Made by a program: the position numbers and the translations under genes | Shown: one piece after another, positions 22,407-33,384 of the stretch | Layout: every line of letters begins with the position of its first letter | Position numbering within the stretch: the first letter of the stretch is position 1 | Assembly: GCF_004337985.1 (NCBI RefSeq) | Contig: NC_043744.1 | Span: 4,156,127-4,220,126 of the forward strand | Reading direction: 5' to 3' | From: Pyricularia pennisetigena | Taxonomy: Eukaryota; Ascomycota; Sordariomycetes; Magnaporthales; Pyriculariaceae | Length of the DNA stretch: 64,000 nucleotides | The notes under the pieces: generated by a model | Database searches by the model: none | The model's input: the letters and a program-made list of their open reading frames with translations, nothing else | Told to the model about the DNA's origin: nothing

Positions 22407-23417
22407 TCATCTTTTCCCAACAATATGCAAGCATATAACCTCCTGCTCCCAGAACTCAACCGCAGCGCCCAGATCATCAACGTTGAGCAGATCACACCCA
22501 GCATCCCACAGCGTCCTCCAGACGGCGTTCCTCGTCCTGACGGGCCAGCCGGGGGTGTCCCAGTACCTGGTGAGCATTCCCTTGTCGTGCGCGGCCTTGA
22601 CCTGGGCCTCGAGCTGGGCCATCTGCGCCTCGTTGAGCTTGCCCGTGCGCCTCGTGCGCCTGCCCTCCTCCACGTCCGTGTCCCCCCACTGGCCGTTGAA
22701 GCTCGTGCTGGCGATGGGGCTCTCGTTGGCCGTGACGTTGGCAAACTCGGCGTCGGCCAGGCGCGCGAGCGGCGCGTCCCAAAAGTAGTCCCTAGGCGAC
22801 ACGCCCTGCACGAGCCCGCGCGGCGTGTTGCCCGTGCCGACGACCGTGACGGCGCCCTGGGTGGTGGTGTTGCCGTTGAAGACGGTCAGGAAGCCGGCGT
22901 CGCGCAGGGGCTGGAGCGCCTTGACGACGACGGGCCACGTCTCGGCGCCGTTGGTCTTGACGTCGACAAAGAGGTACAGGGTCTGGCCCGGGTCGGTGTC
23001 GAAGACGCCGTACTTGGTGGCCTCGCCGCCGCCGACGAAGCGGTGGGACGGGTTCTGGCGCTTCAGGACCGACAGGATCGGCTGGACGTAGAGGCTGTCA
23101 AAGGTGCGGCCCTCGGTCAGCGACGAGCGGTCGTGGCCCACGTGCAGCTCGTCCCCGTACAGCCAGACGTCGGCCTCGGTGGAGATGGCGCCGTGCGCGA
23201 GGCCCGAGTAGAAAGGTACGGGGCGCCAATAGTCGTTGTGGCTGTGCATGCCCTTGGGGATGATGTCCTGGGTGAGCGAGGTCGGGTACTGGTACAGCGG
23301 GTTGCTGGTCGCATTGCTGAGGATGTCACGCAGCTGGGGTGGTATGATGGCCTCCATTGCGCCCGTTGTGGCGGTGGCGAGCGAGGTCGCGCCGGCGAGG
23401 AGGAGAGGGCCAAGCAT
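22407..23417 (-). CDS. Aim6-like PLC-type phosphodiesterase family protein
   Basis: Single exon of 336 codons, ATG at 23417, stop at 22407. The N-terminus is a hydrophobic leader (MLGPLLLAGATSLATA), suggesting secretion or membrane insertion. The core has the TIM-barrel phosphodiesterase signature GMHSHNDYWRPVPF, followed by STEADVWLYGDELHVGHD, which hold the histidine and acidic residues used by PLC-like/GDPD-type enzymes, and a terminal DLLNVDDL block. This matches the fungal Aim6 family, named from a yeast mitochondrial-inheritance screen, whose substrate is unknown. It is convergent with the Clr5 gene, with 238 bp between stops. A long frame on the opposite strand (22404-23531) is a shadow. 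Confidence 0.85.
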   Translation of the reverse strand: MLGPLLLAGATSLATATTGAMEAIIPPQLRDILSNATSNPLYQYPTSLTQDIIPKGMHSHNDYWRPVPFYSGLAHGAISTEADVWLYGDELHVGHDRSSLTEGRTFDSLYVQPILSVLKRQNPSHRFVGGGEATKYGVFDTDPGQTLYLFVDVKTNGAETWPVVVKALQPLRDAGFLTVFNGNTTTQGAVTVVGTGNTPRGLVQGVSPRDYFWDAPLARLADAEFANVTANESPIASTSFNGQWGDTDVEEGRRTRRTGKLNEAQMAQLEAQVKAAHDKGMLTRYWDTPGWPVRTRNAVWRTLWDAGCDLLNVDDLGAAVEFWEQEVICLHIVGKR

Positions 23418-24097
23418 CTTGGGTGGTTTGCTGTTGTGCGGTGCCCAGGGGCGATGAGGGGAAACCAGCGGTGGGAGGAATTGGTCACTGTTGTTGTAAC
23501 GAGAAACCGTCCATCGAATAAAAAGGCTTGAACCTTATATATGATTCAAGCCGGAGAGGGGATAAATTCTGATTTCTCCAAAAGGTATCCTTGCTAATAC
23601 CGTGGGTATCTTATTTGATCGCCGCCATCAGGTATTGGTTCCTTCGGGAACGACGGCAGCAACAGTGCCTTGATCCACTACAAACCCGCCCGCCAACCAT
23701 GAGACGGAAGGTCTCTCCAGCCAATCGCACTGCCCACGTGCCTGAACAGTGCTACCTTGTACCTTGGCCTAGGTTAGAGCCAAAATATTCCCCGCACCAA
23801 AGGCCCATGGTCGTTAGTCACGTCACCAAAACATAAAGACAAATTTTCTTTCTCAGTGACCGACTCTTCGCCTTAAATCTTCATCTTCACTGCTGCACAC
23901 GTGCTCAATTTTATCCAATGAATGGAATCGTATCGATTTGATTTCTTCTACCGATAGATAAAAAAAACTCTCCCTCAGTTGATCGCTGTGGCCTATCCTC
24001 CTTTGTCCAAATTCAGAAAAGATGCGAGAAAACGCTACAAACAAACGAGACCAGCCAGACATGCCCAAACTTGTTTGCATGCGGCGAAACAACTACA
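23418..24097. other. Intergenic, 0.7 kb
   Basis: Promoter side of the Aim6-like gene and 3' side of the large interrupted locus. No ORF supported. Confidence 0.5.
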
Positions 24098-27000
24098 TCA
24101 GTAGCCATGATCTGAAGAGGATACTAAACTCTGAAGCCCATTTTCCATCACGCCCTCGATAATTCCATCGCCTATCTTCGCCGCATCCTTGGGCACATTC
24201 ACAAATACTTCTGCGGGGTAATATCCTCTTCTATCTACCCAAAAGCCAGGTCTCGCGGACCGGTGGCCTTCGCTGTCGAATTTCACCACTATGTGTAGCC
24301 AAGGCGTTGTTTTCCAGTCCCGTCACCGCCGCCCTTGTCCTCATCGCTCCCAAAGGCCGACAGGGTTAGCGCAGAATCTCCATCCGAAAGATCCACACAC
24401 TCTTCTGGAGGATCGAGCCTGGAGCGTGCGATATTCAGCTGGGTTAGCAATCTCTTGACCCTGCCCAGATCTCGTCTGATCCGATGGTCTTCGATACCCA
24501 TGTAGGGCGATGCTGGTTTGTTCGCCCAACTAGCCTCCTGCTCACGCTCAAGATAACTGCGCCTTCTCCATAGGAGGTCGAAAAGCTCGGCACGCGCGTG
24601 CCGGAGGTCTATCTGAGCATTTTGTCGGGTAGCATTCGTGTCCCACCACATGGCATCGGTCGTAGGAGCAGCATCTTTACGCCCGCCCATTCTCTCCAGT
24701 CTGTTGTCTTCGGGGTATGGATCTTCGTCTGTCGAGGTTTCGTCACCCCACTGCTCCCGAAACTGCGCCCTGGTTTTATTGAGTCGTTTTGCAGATTCTT
24801 CCAGTTTTTTCTTGGTTTCCTGCGACTGTTGCATCATCGCAATCAGCCCTGCTTGTAGCTTTATCCAACCTTCCTTGTCTTCCTGGGCCTCCATCTGTCG
24901 GCGAAAGAACTCGATCGCCTGGGCTTGCACCGGGGAGATGCTAACAGGCACCCCCAGTGAAGGACTATCTGACCTCATGACACCGGCCGGCTTGTTGACG
25001 GTGGGCGCTTCGCCTTGTTCCTGAGTGCCGTTCGATGCTCGAGCTGTTCTTTGCGTATCCCCATCATGCTGAGGATCAACCTGCGCAGTCCGTTGTTCTT
25101 GAACCAGGTTCATTAGAGTGGAGTAGTATTCGCGGGTTTTGCGGTCAAGCCGTTGTAAGCTGCCTCTTTCGATAAACTCCTTGACGAGTCGCACCCGTGG
25201 GGGAGGGTTCCATTCTGCCTTCAACTTATAAACTCGATGATGAAGATGTGTAAAGAGATCATTGGAATCGACCTCCTAATGTCGATCGTACTCTGATTTG
25301 TTGTGTTGCGGTTCAACAACCTCTAGCTGCTCATGAGGAGCAGGCTGTGTTATCGCCGAGGTATCAGCAAGGGCGGACGGTTGCCCATTCAAGATGGTAT
25401 ATCCGTCGTCCTCAGATCCTGGACCTTGTTGGTGTGAACTTGAGTCCGGCCCATTAGACGTTGATCCAAGCCCATCCTGCATCACTTGGTCCTTGTTCAT
25501 TGTTAGCATGGGGGCTGCATTGAATCTGTGATACTCGTTCTTCAAAGCCTGTCCTTGGGACGCAGATGCTCCCACAGACACCCTCGTCATCATTTCGAGA
25601 AAAGCCTCGAGCATGCCTTCACACAGCCCCTCATCTTCAGGCAGCCGACCTCCATCGGATGCCCTAAAGCGCTTGATCCTTGTCAACCTAGCCCATTCCG
25701 CCCAGATCTTGCAATAGTCCTCGTCGCTTAGACAGGCTGCCGGGCTGAGCATGAAATCTGTCTGCGACTTGCGGTGCTCCCTTGGGATGACTTCAGCTTG
25801 CTCCGCTAACATTTTCTCCTTGTTGGGTGTCTGCTTTGGCTTGCCCGCCATGTGAGTACTCCAAGCCGTTTTTGCAATCCGTATAGCTATTCGGGTATCC
25901 GAAGGGGGTGCGAGTGTTGGTGTCCATTCGTCTGCGAAACCTTCAGAGACGGGGTCTTGTATTCCTTCAGGAACATCTTGACCAGAGAGCCATCTGTCCG
26001 GAGTCCAGAAACAACTTTCACTCGACTTGGCCTGGCCCTTCAGCTGGCACGCCAACGTTGAAGCTGTGTCGGTTGGAGAGTCTGCTTGAATCCTCATTTC
26101 AAAGGCTGGCACCATCGGAGATCTCGTCTGGGGTGTGTCGCCTGAAGAAGAAATACTGCTTGATGCTGCCGACTCAGAATCTGTCTGGAAGTAGACAGGT
26201 CTCGATGGCGAGTACAATCTTGGAGAATGTGTCTCTTCCTTGTAGCCAAGCTGGCCTCTGATCAGCAACCAGCCGTCGCCATTGTCTGTCGGTATGTTGT
26301 TCTCTTTTGTGTCGGGTTGAATGAAAGTCTGTGAGTTGTTCTTTAGCTCTTCATGTCGTCGTTTGTGCATATCAAGGAGCATCTGCTGCTCCGCAATCTC
26401 TTCCTCGCTGGCAACCAGATTGCCTGTCTCCGCCTCCAAGATTATGGGATTTTCCTTTGTCCCTCTGGCCTTTTTCACACCTCCGACTTTGAGTATGATC
26501 CTAGACGGCGGCTTTTTGGCTGAAGTCTTGGGCCCATGGTCCTCCCTCCATGTGTCCGACCGCAACTGCGTCTCCCCGATATGCATATCCATGGCGCCGT
26601 CCATCATCTTGTCAGTTGTAGACCTGCTTTGCTCGTGAATCTCGGTTGCAAGTTTTGCGAATCGCTCTTTTGTCTTTTGGGGCAAAAAGTCCAGGGAGCC
26701 CGAGCTCTGCTGCTCTCTGACCCCCGAAGAGGCGTCCGACTTTGGCGTCGGTGGCGCATTGACAGAGCCGTCTTGCTCCGCCTTCCGGCGGTTCCACATT
26801 TCCAGCTGCTTTTGCTGCTCCCAGATCGCCTTGTCGGTAGTCAGGGGGTGCCAATCCACTTTAGCTTCGGCGGCGGCCGCCCCGTCTTCTTTGGCCCAGG
26901 CCTCTTTCTGCCGCCGGTAGAGCGCTAGCGTGTCCTCGCGGCCGCGGAACACATCTTTGGCTTCTGTTGGCTGTTGAAGATGGCTGTTCTGAAGTTCCTT

Positions 27001-28662
27001 TGACGTTTGCTCCTTGGGAATGGTATCAATCATGGTCATATTTGAGTCGCCCTCTGGGTCCTTGCTAACAAACGGATCATCCCCGACTTCGATTATAGTC
27101 CAGTTTCCCCCTACCTCCACCATCTTGCCGTTGCTTCTCTCGCTTGTAAATGCTGAATTACTCCTGACAGTCAAGTTATTACTGGGCCGCAACGCCGAAA
27201 TGTACGGACACTCGCGCTCGTACTGCTCCACCAACTTCTGAAACTCCCTCCTCCGCCTCCGTTCCGCCTCAACCGCAACCCAGCCTTCTTGGTCCGCTGC
27301 GCCGAACGAACCACCCTCCCCCTAACTGGGCTTGGTCTGCTGACTCTAACGCGACCCGCCTTGCCGTTGTTTTTGATGCTTCTTCTCCCTCTGCTGACGC
27401 AGGCGCTCGGCATCTGCCTCCTCCTCCTTCCTTTCAGTCTCGCGACGCTCCTCCAGGGTAAGCAGCCACATGGACTCCTCCAAGGTAGGTGCCACGTAAT
27501 TTGGATCTGCCGCCTTCTTTTTTCTATTCTCGCGCGCAACCAAGTCGATGTTTCGGGGGAGGCCGCCAAAGTTTGGATTCTTGGCTGGAGGCGCCTCGTC
27601 CTCTTCCTCGTCGACATAGTAACCCTGCTGGCGGTACCACTCGGGCGTCCGAAGGCGGCCGTCGCGGCGCTCGGGGCCGTATGGGATGCCATAGGGGGAT
27701 TTCTCCCAGGTCCCGTGGGTCTCTGGGGTCTTGTGGATCGGCTTCGCAGGGGCTCTGTAGGGCCGCTGGCTTCTGCTCTCCGCAATGCGGGGACCTTCGT
27801 AGGGCGCTGAACGTTTTGTTTGTGGCAGTTCAGTGCCTGGAAATCGGGCGCAGTCGGGCAGACCGGTAGAGGTAGGAGGCGTAAATTTGAAATCTGGATA
27901 GTTTGGCATCATCGGAGCCACTTGCTTCGTCGTTGGCCCATTTTCGGGCATCTTCTCGTAGGCCCGCGCGGACAGCTGCGGCTGCAGAGGTGATAGCAGG
28001 CATTTGGCGTCATAGGAACTGTAGGAGTTTGAAGATGAGGTTGTGGATGGATTGAAGGATTCTTGCCGCTGGGTTGCCATTCCACTAGACATGGGAGGAG
28101 GATATCCCACCATGCCGCTGGCTCCCATGCTTGACGGTAGCTGCTTAGTATTGCCTGGTTGGAGTTGAGATGTGCGTTCGAGGGACAGTTGAGCCGGTGC
28201 TGTCAGCTTGAAATCACTCGACGCGGACTCGGCCATAGATGCTGATGTCCTGGCCCGCTTTGGTGTCTGGTGGCTGTCCGATCTAGGAGCGTAAGGGTAG
28301 GAGGCAAGCCTGCCTTGGTAGTCTTCTCCGTATTGCATTTCTGGGCTTCCGCGCTTCATGTTCGGGGGAGACGCCTTGGCAGAATAAGATGTCACCGTCG
28401 TCTTACGACCCGTCATGATGGGTATTGGTCGGCTGAAGTTGATGGTGTGTCTCTTGCTTGACGGTTCTGACGACTTTGGATCAGTTGCGCTGTCTTTGGC
28501 CGCGGTTTTCTCTGGGGTTTCTGGTTCAGAAAGAGTCTTGGATGAATCTGAGCTTCTCTGTAGGTCAAGACTGGGAGTTTGTGGTTTTGAACTGTCGACA
28601 GGATCTTGGCTGAGATCTGAGCTGGGAGACGCCGCCTTTTCTAACGACTCGTGTTGACTCAT
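24098..28662 (-). CDS. Large unrecognised protein gene, frame interrupted by TAG codons and a frameshift (possible pseudogene)
   Basis: From ATG 28662 one minus-strand frame stays open for about 1,450 codons except for TAG at 27348-27346, 27324-27322 and 25278-25276. It meets a fourth TAG at 24291-24289, while a frame offset by one base carries protein-like text from about 24322 to the stop at 24098 (WLHIVVKFDSEGH...RPGFWVDRRGYYPAEVF). The product would be about 1,500 residues: a Ser/Pro/Gln-rich N-terminal third, charged coiled coils around 27240-27480 (EERRETERKEEEADAERLRQ, then EAERRRRREFQKLVEQYERE), long acidic disordered parts, another helical region about 24550-24900, and the compact C-terminus. 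I recognise no family. A 54-nt intron 27350..27297 would remove the first two TAGs (donor GTTAGA, no good branch site). A 45-nt intron would remove the third. The frameshift fits one missing G in GACGGGACTGG. Decay, unusual introns or sequencing errors are all possible. Confidence 0.6.
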
Positions 28663-29749
28663 CGTGACGAAAAGTAAACTTGCCGGCAGCTATGCTTATA
28701 CTTTCTATTCTGTGGTGGTTGGGCAGTGTTGCTGGAGAAATGCGAATAAATAAACGAGTGACATACACCGAAGCGCATATGAGCTGCTTGGAGTTTAAAG
28801 TATGCAGGGCTATGGGATGGCAGGCTTCGAAGGAAAAGTTACTACGAGTTAATGAGTGTGGTTTGATTGATGATGGGTTCAAGCTGAGGAATAATTTCCT
28901 AGACTAGAGACAACATGAGGCCCCCGTATGGATCAAGAAATCAGCAGAGCCCACGTAGGCAGATACGCCGGCCGACGGCTCGAATAGGATGCCTGAATTG
29001 CACCCATAGTACCTGCCTTCTCCTAGCTCAACTTGAAACTTTCCCATTATTTTTTTGTCTTTTTTCTTTTTTTTCTTTCTTTTTTTTTCAGCAAGAAAGG
29101 GCGACTGCAGACGCATGCACATGTAAAGCCTATAAGGATGTTGTCCCGGAGACAAACAAGTTTTTCGGTGAAAGGTCACATTATCTAACCCTGATAGTCT
29201 TATTTATTTGGCCCCCCAGGTTTGAGCCTTGTATTTTACGGGTGCGTCGGCCATTTTGCCACTATTTTCTCTATCGCCTCCCCTTTTTCTATATTCCGTC
29301 CCCCTGCATTCTTGCATAGAAAACCAGAAATCCCATCAGGCTGTCTAAGGACCCACATACCCCGAAGCATGCCTACCCACCTAGATTCGTACTCACTTTC
29401 CTCGTCTAACCAGACGTTACTGGAACTAATGCTAGGTCTCGCTGGCTGGGGATATTGGCTAGATATCTTCCAGATATGTCGAGGTCGTCTATCATAAATT
29501 TATACATAGACAAACAAAAAGGATAGAGTGCAACGAACGTCGAAAGGTTAACAAAGCGCACACTCTAACTCTTGCTACTCAGTGATAAGATTCGTAGTTC
29601 ATCTACATTACGAAAAGTACGAACTACCTAGGATAGTTCTAGATAAACTGTCTGTGATCTATTATTCTCTATCAAGTGGCAAGAAGTCAAAAAGCTTTTC
29701 CTTCTTATGTCCCCGTCTTTGCCAGTATCTCTCCAATCCATCCTCGCCC
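28663..29749. other. Intergenic, 1.1 kb
   Basis: Promoter side of the large interrupted locus and 3' side of the polygalacturonase gene. T-rich block at about 29049-29088. No ORF supported. Confidence 0.5.
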
Positions 29750-31542
29750 TCACTTGCTGTTTTTCCAGTCCCTGACCGGCCACGGCGGCTCGATGCTCGC
29801 CATCGGCGCCTTGCACTTGTTGGCCATGGCAGCGGTGGCCTCGGGGCTGTCAAAAGCTACGCAGCCGTGCTGCAGGCCCGTGACGCCGTCGCAGATCACC
29901 ACGGGCGCTCCGCCGCAGGGGCTCGTGATGTTGAAGTTCTTGAAGACGACGTTCTCGCACACGGCGTCGGGGCTGGTGGAGCAGGTCAGCCTGGCGACGG
30001 CGTCGCCGTTTTTGCCGCTGGTCGTGCCGGTAAAGTTCTCAAAGGTGATGTCCTGTATGCTCATTTTGGAGGGGAAGCGGTTGCAGGTCTCGCTGGGGAT
30101 GTTGAAGTAGCACGAGTCGAGGCGGGCGACAAAGTCGAGGTTGGCGGCGTAGAAGTTGCGGAACGTGACGTTGCGGATCCAGCCTGTTGACATGTTTTGC
30201 GTCAGACCCGGTTGGTCTTTGATGATTGTTTTTTTTTTTTCTTTTCGTCAAGATGCTTGTAAGCAGAGCAGACAAGACCTACCTGAACCAACCGACTCGC
30301 CAGCCCAGATCTTAAGTCTAGCCCCATTGTCGCCGTTCAACAGGGCCACATTCTCTATCAGAACGTTCTCCACAATGGAAACTTCTCCTTCGTACTGTCC
30401 CAGTGAGCCCATGGACTGCCCATGAGTTCCGTTGCAGTACTGTATTACCAAATGTTAGCACTCATTCGGTCACGCTATAAGTAATGGGAGGGTAACCCTA
30501 TTTTTTTTTTTTTTTTGTTTCCTTCTCCCGTCCAAAATGCTGGAAATCTTGGGTAGGTAGATGGACATACCATGGTGTTGACGTGGACGTTGGACGTGTT
30601 GCTCTTGGGGCTGAAGCAATCGTCTCCAATGTTGACCCAGACGCGCTCCACAGTGACGCCATCTACGTTGAGCGAGTTGAAAAAGTCCGAGTTCTTGGGC
30701 GGGGATGTTGCGTTGTTGGAGATGGCCTCGATGATGACGTCTTTATATGTGATATCCTTGGCTGTGTCCGCGTTCAGTCAGCCACTCGGTCATCTTCGCG
30801 CACCAGACCTTGGTCTCAAAATTCAAGGTACCGGGATTCCTCATACAGGTGACGACAAAGTTGTGCCAGACGGGCGAATCCTTCATAAAGATTCCCTCAA
30901 CGTGCAGGTTGGTTGTATTCTCGGCGTAAAAGAGCACCGGCCGAAGGTATGGGTTGTCTGGATCGAGAATCCTACAAGGAGCATGTCAGTCATTATTTCT
31001 CACCAAGTGTGGTCGGGGGCTGATCACAATCTGAGCAGAACGGATTCTTCTTACTCCAGCCCCGAAAACTCGTTCCACCACCTCTGCCCATTCCCGTCCA
31101 TGACTCCCTCGCCATAGATCTTGATGTCCTTGCCGCCCCACTTCCAAAACATCAGCGACCGCTGAAAGGGGTGGTAGAACGCATTGGCCTGCCAGTACGA
31201 CGTGTCGTTGGTGAACTTGATGGTCCCCTCCAGCTTGACGTGGATGTCGTTGAGGAAAGTCAGGTCCAGCGGCTTGCCGATGACGAACAGCTTGTCCTTG
31301 GGCAGATAGACGGTGCCGCCGTTGTTGGCATCGCGCACGGCCTGCTCAAACTCGGCCGAGACGTCGTCCAGGTCGTGCGTCGAGGCCCGCGGCGTGAAGC
31401 GACGGCGGCAGCCCGGGTCGGCGCGCCTTGCGACCGGATGCTTTGCGCGGAACTCCTGGGCGTTGCGGGGGAGGTCGGCAGGCATGTAAGCCGTGGCCGT
31501 GGTGGCCACGCCCAGGATGGCGAGGAGGGACGAGACCTTCAT
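29750..31542 (-). CDS. Secreted GH28 exo-polygalacturonase
   Basis: Five exons, 31542..31055, 30971..30847, 30761..30571, 30439..30283 and 30183..29750, join in frame to 464 residues. The start was chosen at MKVSSLL because a signal peptide begins there (MKVSSLLAILGVATTATA); in-frame codons upstream do not add one. GH28 hallmarks are all present: NVDG (catalytic Asp 238), GDDC (Asp 251/252), THG (His 274) and RLK (Arg 309, Lys 311). The variants GDDCF and DSPVWHN and the block FWKWGGKDIKIYGEGVMDGN are those of exo- rather than endo-acting enzymes. It should release galacturonate from pectin ends outside the cell. Introns 3 and 4 carry long A tracts in the sense strand. No pathway partner is adjacent. 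Confidence 0.93.
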
Positions 31543-32399
31543 GGTTGGACTGGACTGACGGGGCGGTTGTTGCTTCGAACGGATTCGCGACGACAAAAGT
31601 CGTAAGATCGTAGGAGGAGGAGGCAATTTGGCTAAAGAGCAATCAGTCCTATTTATATCGAAATGGTCCCCCTTCAGTTCGGCACCTGTTTCCCGGGCAT
31701 CGAAGCTCCCCTGCTTTGCCCCCTGATGGATAGCTTCCCCATACCCCAGACCTTCAAAAATGTCTGAGTCTGAGTCTCCGCATTCTCCTCCGCATTGTCA
31801 TTGGCAAGACAGATGTATGTGTCGCTTCTCCGCACTTTCAAGACCCGCTACTGCAGATCAAAGCTCCCAGGGATCAAATCCTGGAGATTAATGATTGGTG
31901 GGAAAACTGTACCTTTTTGTCAACCTCGCTAAGAGACGGAAACGAATTCATCCAGCCAAGCTATTGCCCAGGTCATGGAGAGTAGAACAGAATCACCAAG
32001 CAAGTACATCTAGACCGCAAGTTAGTCATAGAGCGGTCAGGTGCAATCCTCTTTTGGTTATTAAAGGACATCCTCTCTCCTGAAGCGTGACGTGTATTAT
32101 CAGAGGTCAAAGGATGAGGAAGGGTGAGGACAGTTTTGGTAGTTAGTTTATAAGCACGACTCCAGCGTCTGCATTACAGATCATCGACATAATAATAAAA
32201 ACGCATAGTATTGGAAGGGATGAGCGGAACTGTTGTATTGTATCTCCAAATAAAAACAACAGAAATACAGCTGCCTATCACCCATCTTATTTAGTGAGTA
32301 GATTGATCTGTGAGCGGGAAGGGCGATGTAAGGCAGCCAGTCTTGCCGGTATGCCTCGTCAATGCAAGGGGTAAGTTCCAGACTAGGGTTGGATATAGA

Positions 32400-33384
32400 C
32401 ATAGCATCAAGGTAACAGCTCGCACTTGTTCGTCATCAAGTCGGAATCAATCTCACTCTCACTGGATATCAATTCCACTGTCAATACTAACATCCCAGCT
32501 GATTTGGCTTCAGGCGGCATGCACTTGGCGATGTCGGGCATGCTTGTTCATCACCTCCTTGAAATGTACTGTGACCTGTATAAACTCTAGGTTACCAAAA
32601 CGATCAAGCAAAACAATGATTCTCAACATGTTTGCTACTACAGTGCGGTTGTTTCTCGTCCCTTTGGTGGGCTGCCTACGGGTGCCCAAGCCCACGTTGC
32701 TCTTCCCACTAGCCTGCCTGCGTTTCGAAGCATCTGGTCTCATGGAGACATCCCCGGCGGTCCTGTCCCATCAACGCTTCAAGCCGACGTGTTCACCGGC
32801 AACCGTAGCACTAACACGTGGTCTTTCACCACCCTAATCATTGTCGTGGGCGCGACAACCAGTAGCGGTGCTCCGGCGTCGTCCCGGAACAGCCTTGGCC
32901 TCAAGTATGCCAGTGAGACTAGGTTTTCACCCATGGACTATATGGGTGGGAAACCAGCACGAGACCTCAGTTGAAAAGCCGCCCCTGATTCGTGTTGGGT
33001 GGAAATCCCTCCTTGTTGGCGACTGACTGCTTGAACCCCTTAAATGACAATCGCATACATCGCATCATGGCTTTTCTGACCTGGGCTTGATGTCCTGCAG
33101 AGACTATAAGCAGCTCTATCTCGCCGACGGGGACCATTGCCACTGGCGATATGACTGGCGCACAACTAACCATAACCCGTCACACTCAGGATTTTACATT
33201 TCTACTGTACCGTTACCAATGGGCCCCTAACACTTCTACACTGACATCCAAGTCCGCACCTATTCAGACGCTGAAAGCCACGTCTTCTTCCACGAGGCTG
33301 GCTTGCGGGGGGACGCAGCAAACTGGGGCTTTTGGTGGTGCTGTGGCACTTTGGGGAGGTGCTTTAAATACTGTTCTGAACTAG
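32400..33384 (+). pseudogene. Protein-like frame fragments, possible decayed gene
   Basis: Short open stretches on the + strand read like coding sequence: about 32604-32974 (YYSAVVSRPFGGLPTGAQAH..., GDIPGGPVPSTLQADVFTG) and about 33106-33384 (ending AFGGAVALWGGALNTVLN). They are separated by stops and frame changes, and I cannot chain them with good splice sites. I do not recognise the family. Decay of a secreted-protein gene is one reading; chance is another. Confidence 0.2.

Noticed and set aside
22404..23531. 375-codon + strand frame
   Set aside because: It lies exactly opposite the Aim6-like gene; the GC-rich codons of that gene keep the antisense frame open, and its sequence is Val/Arg/Gly low complexity.
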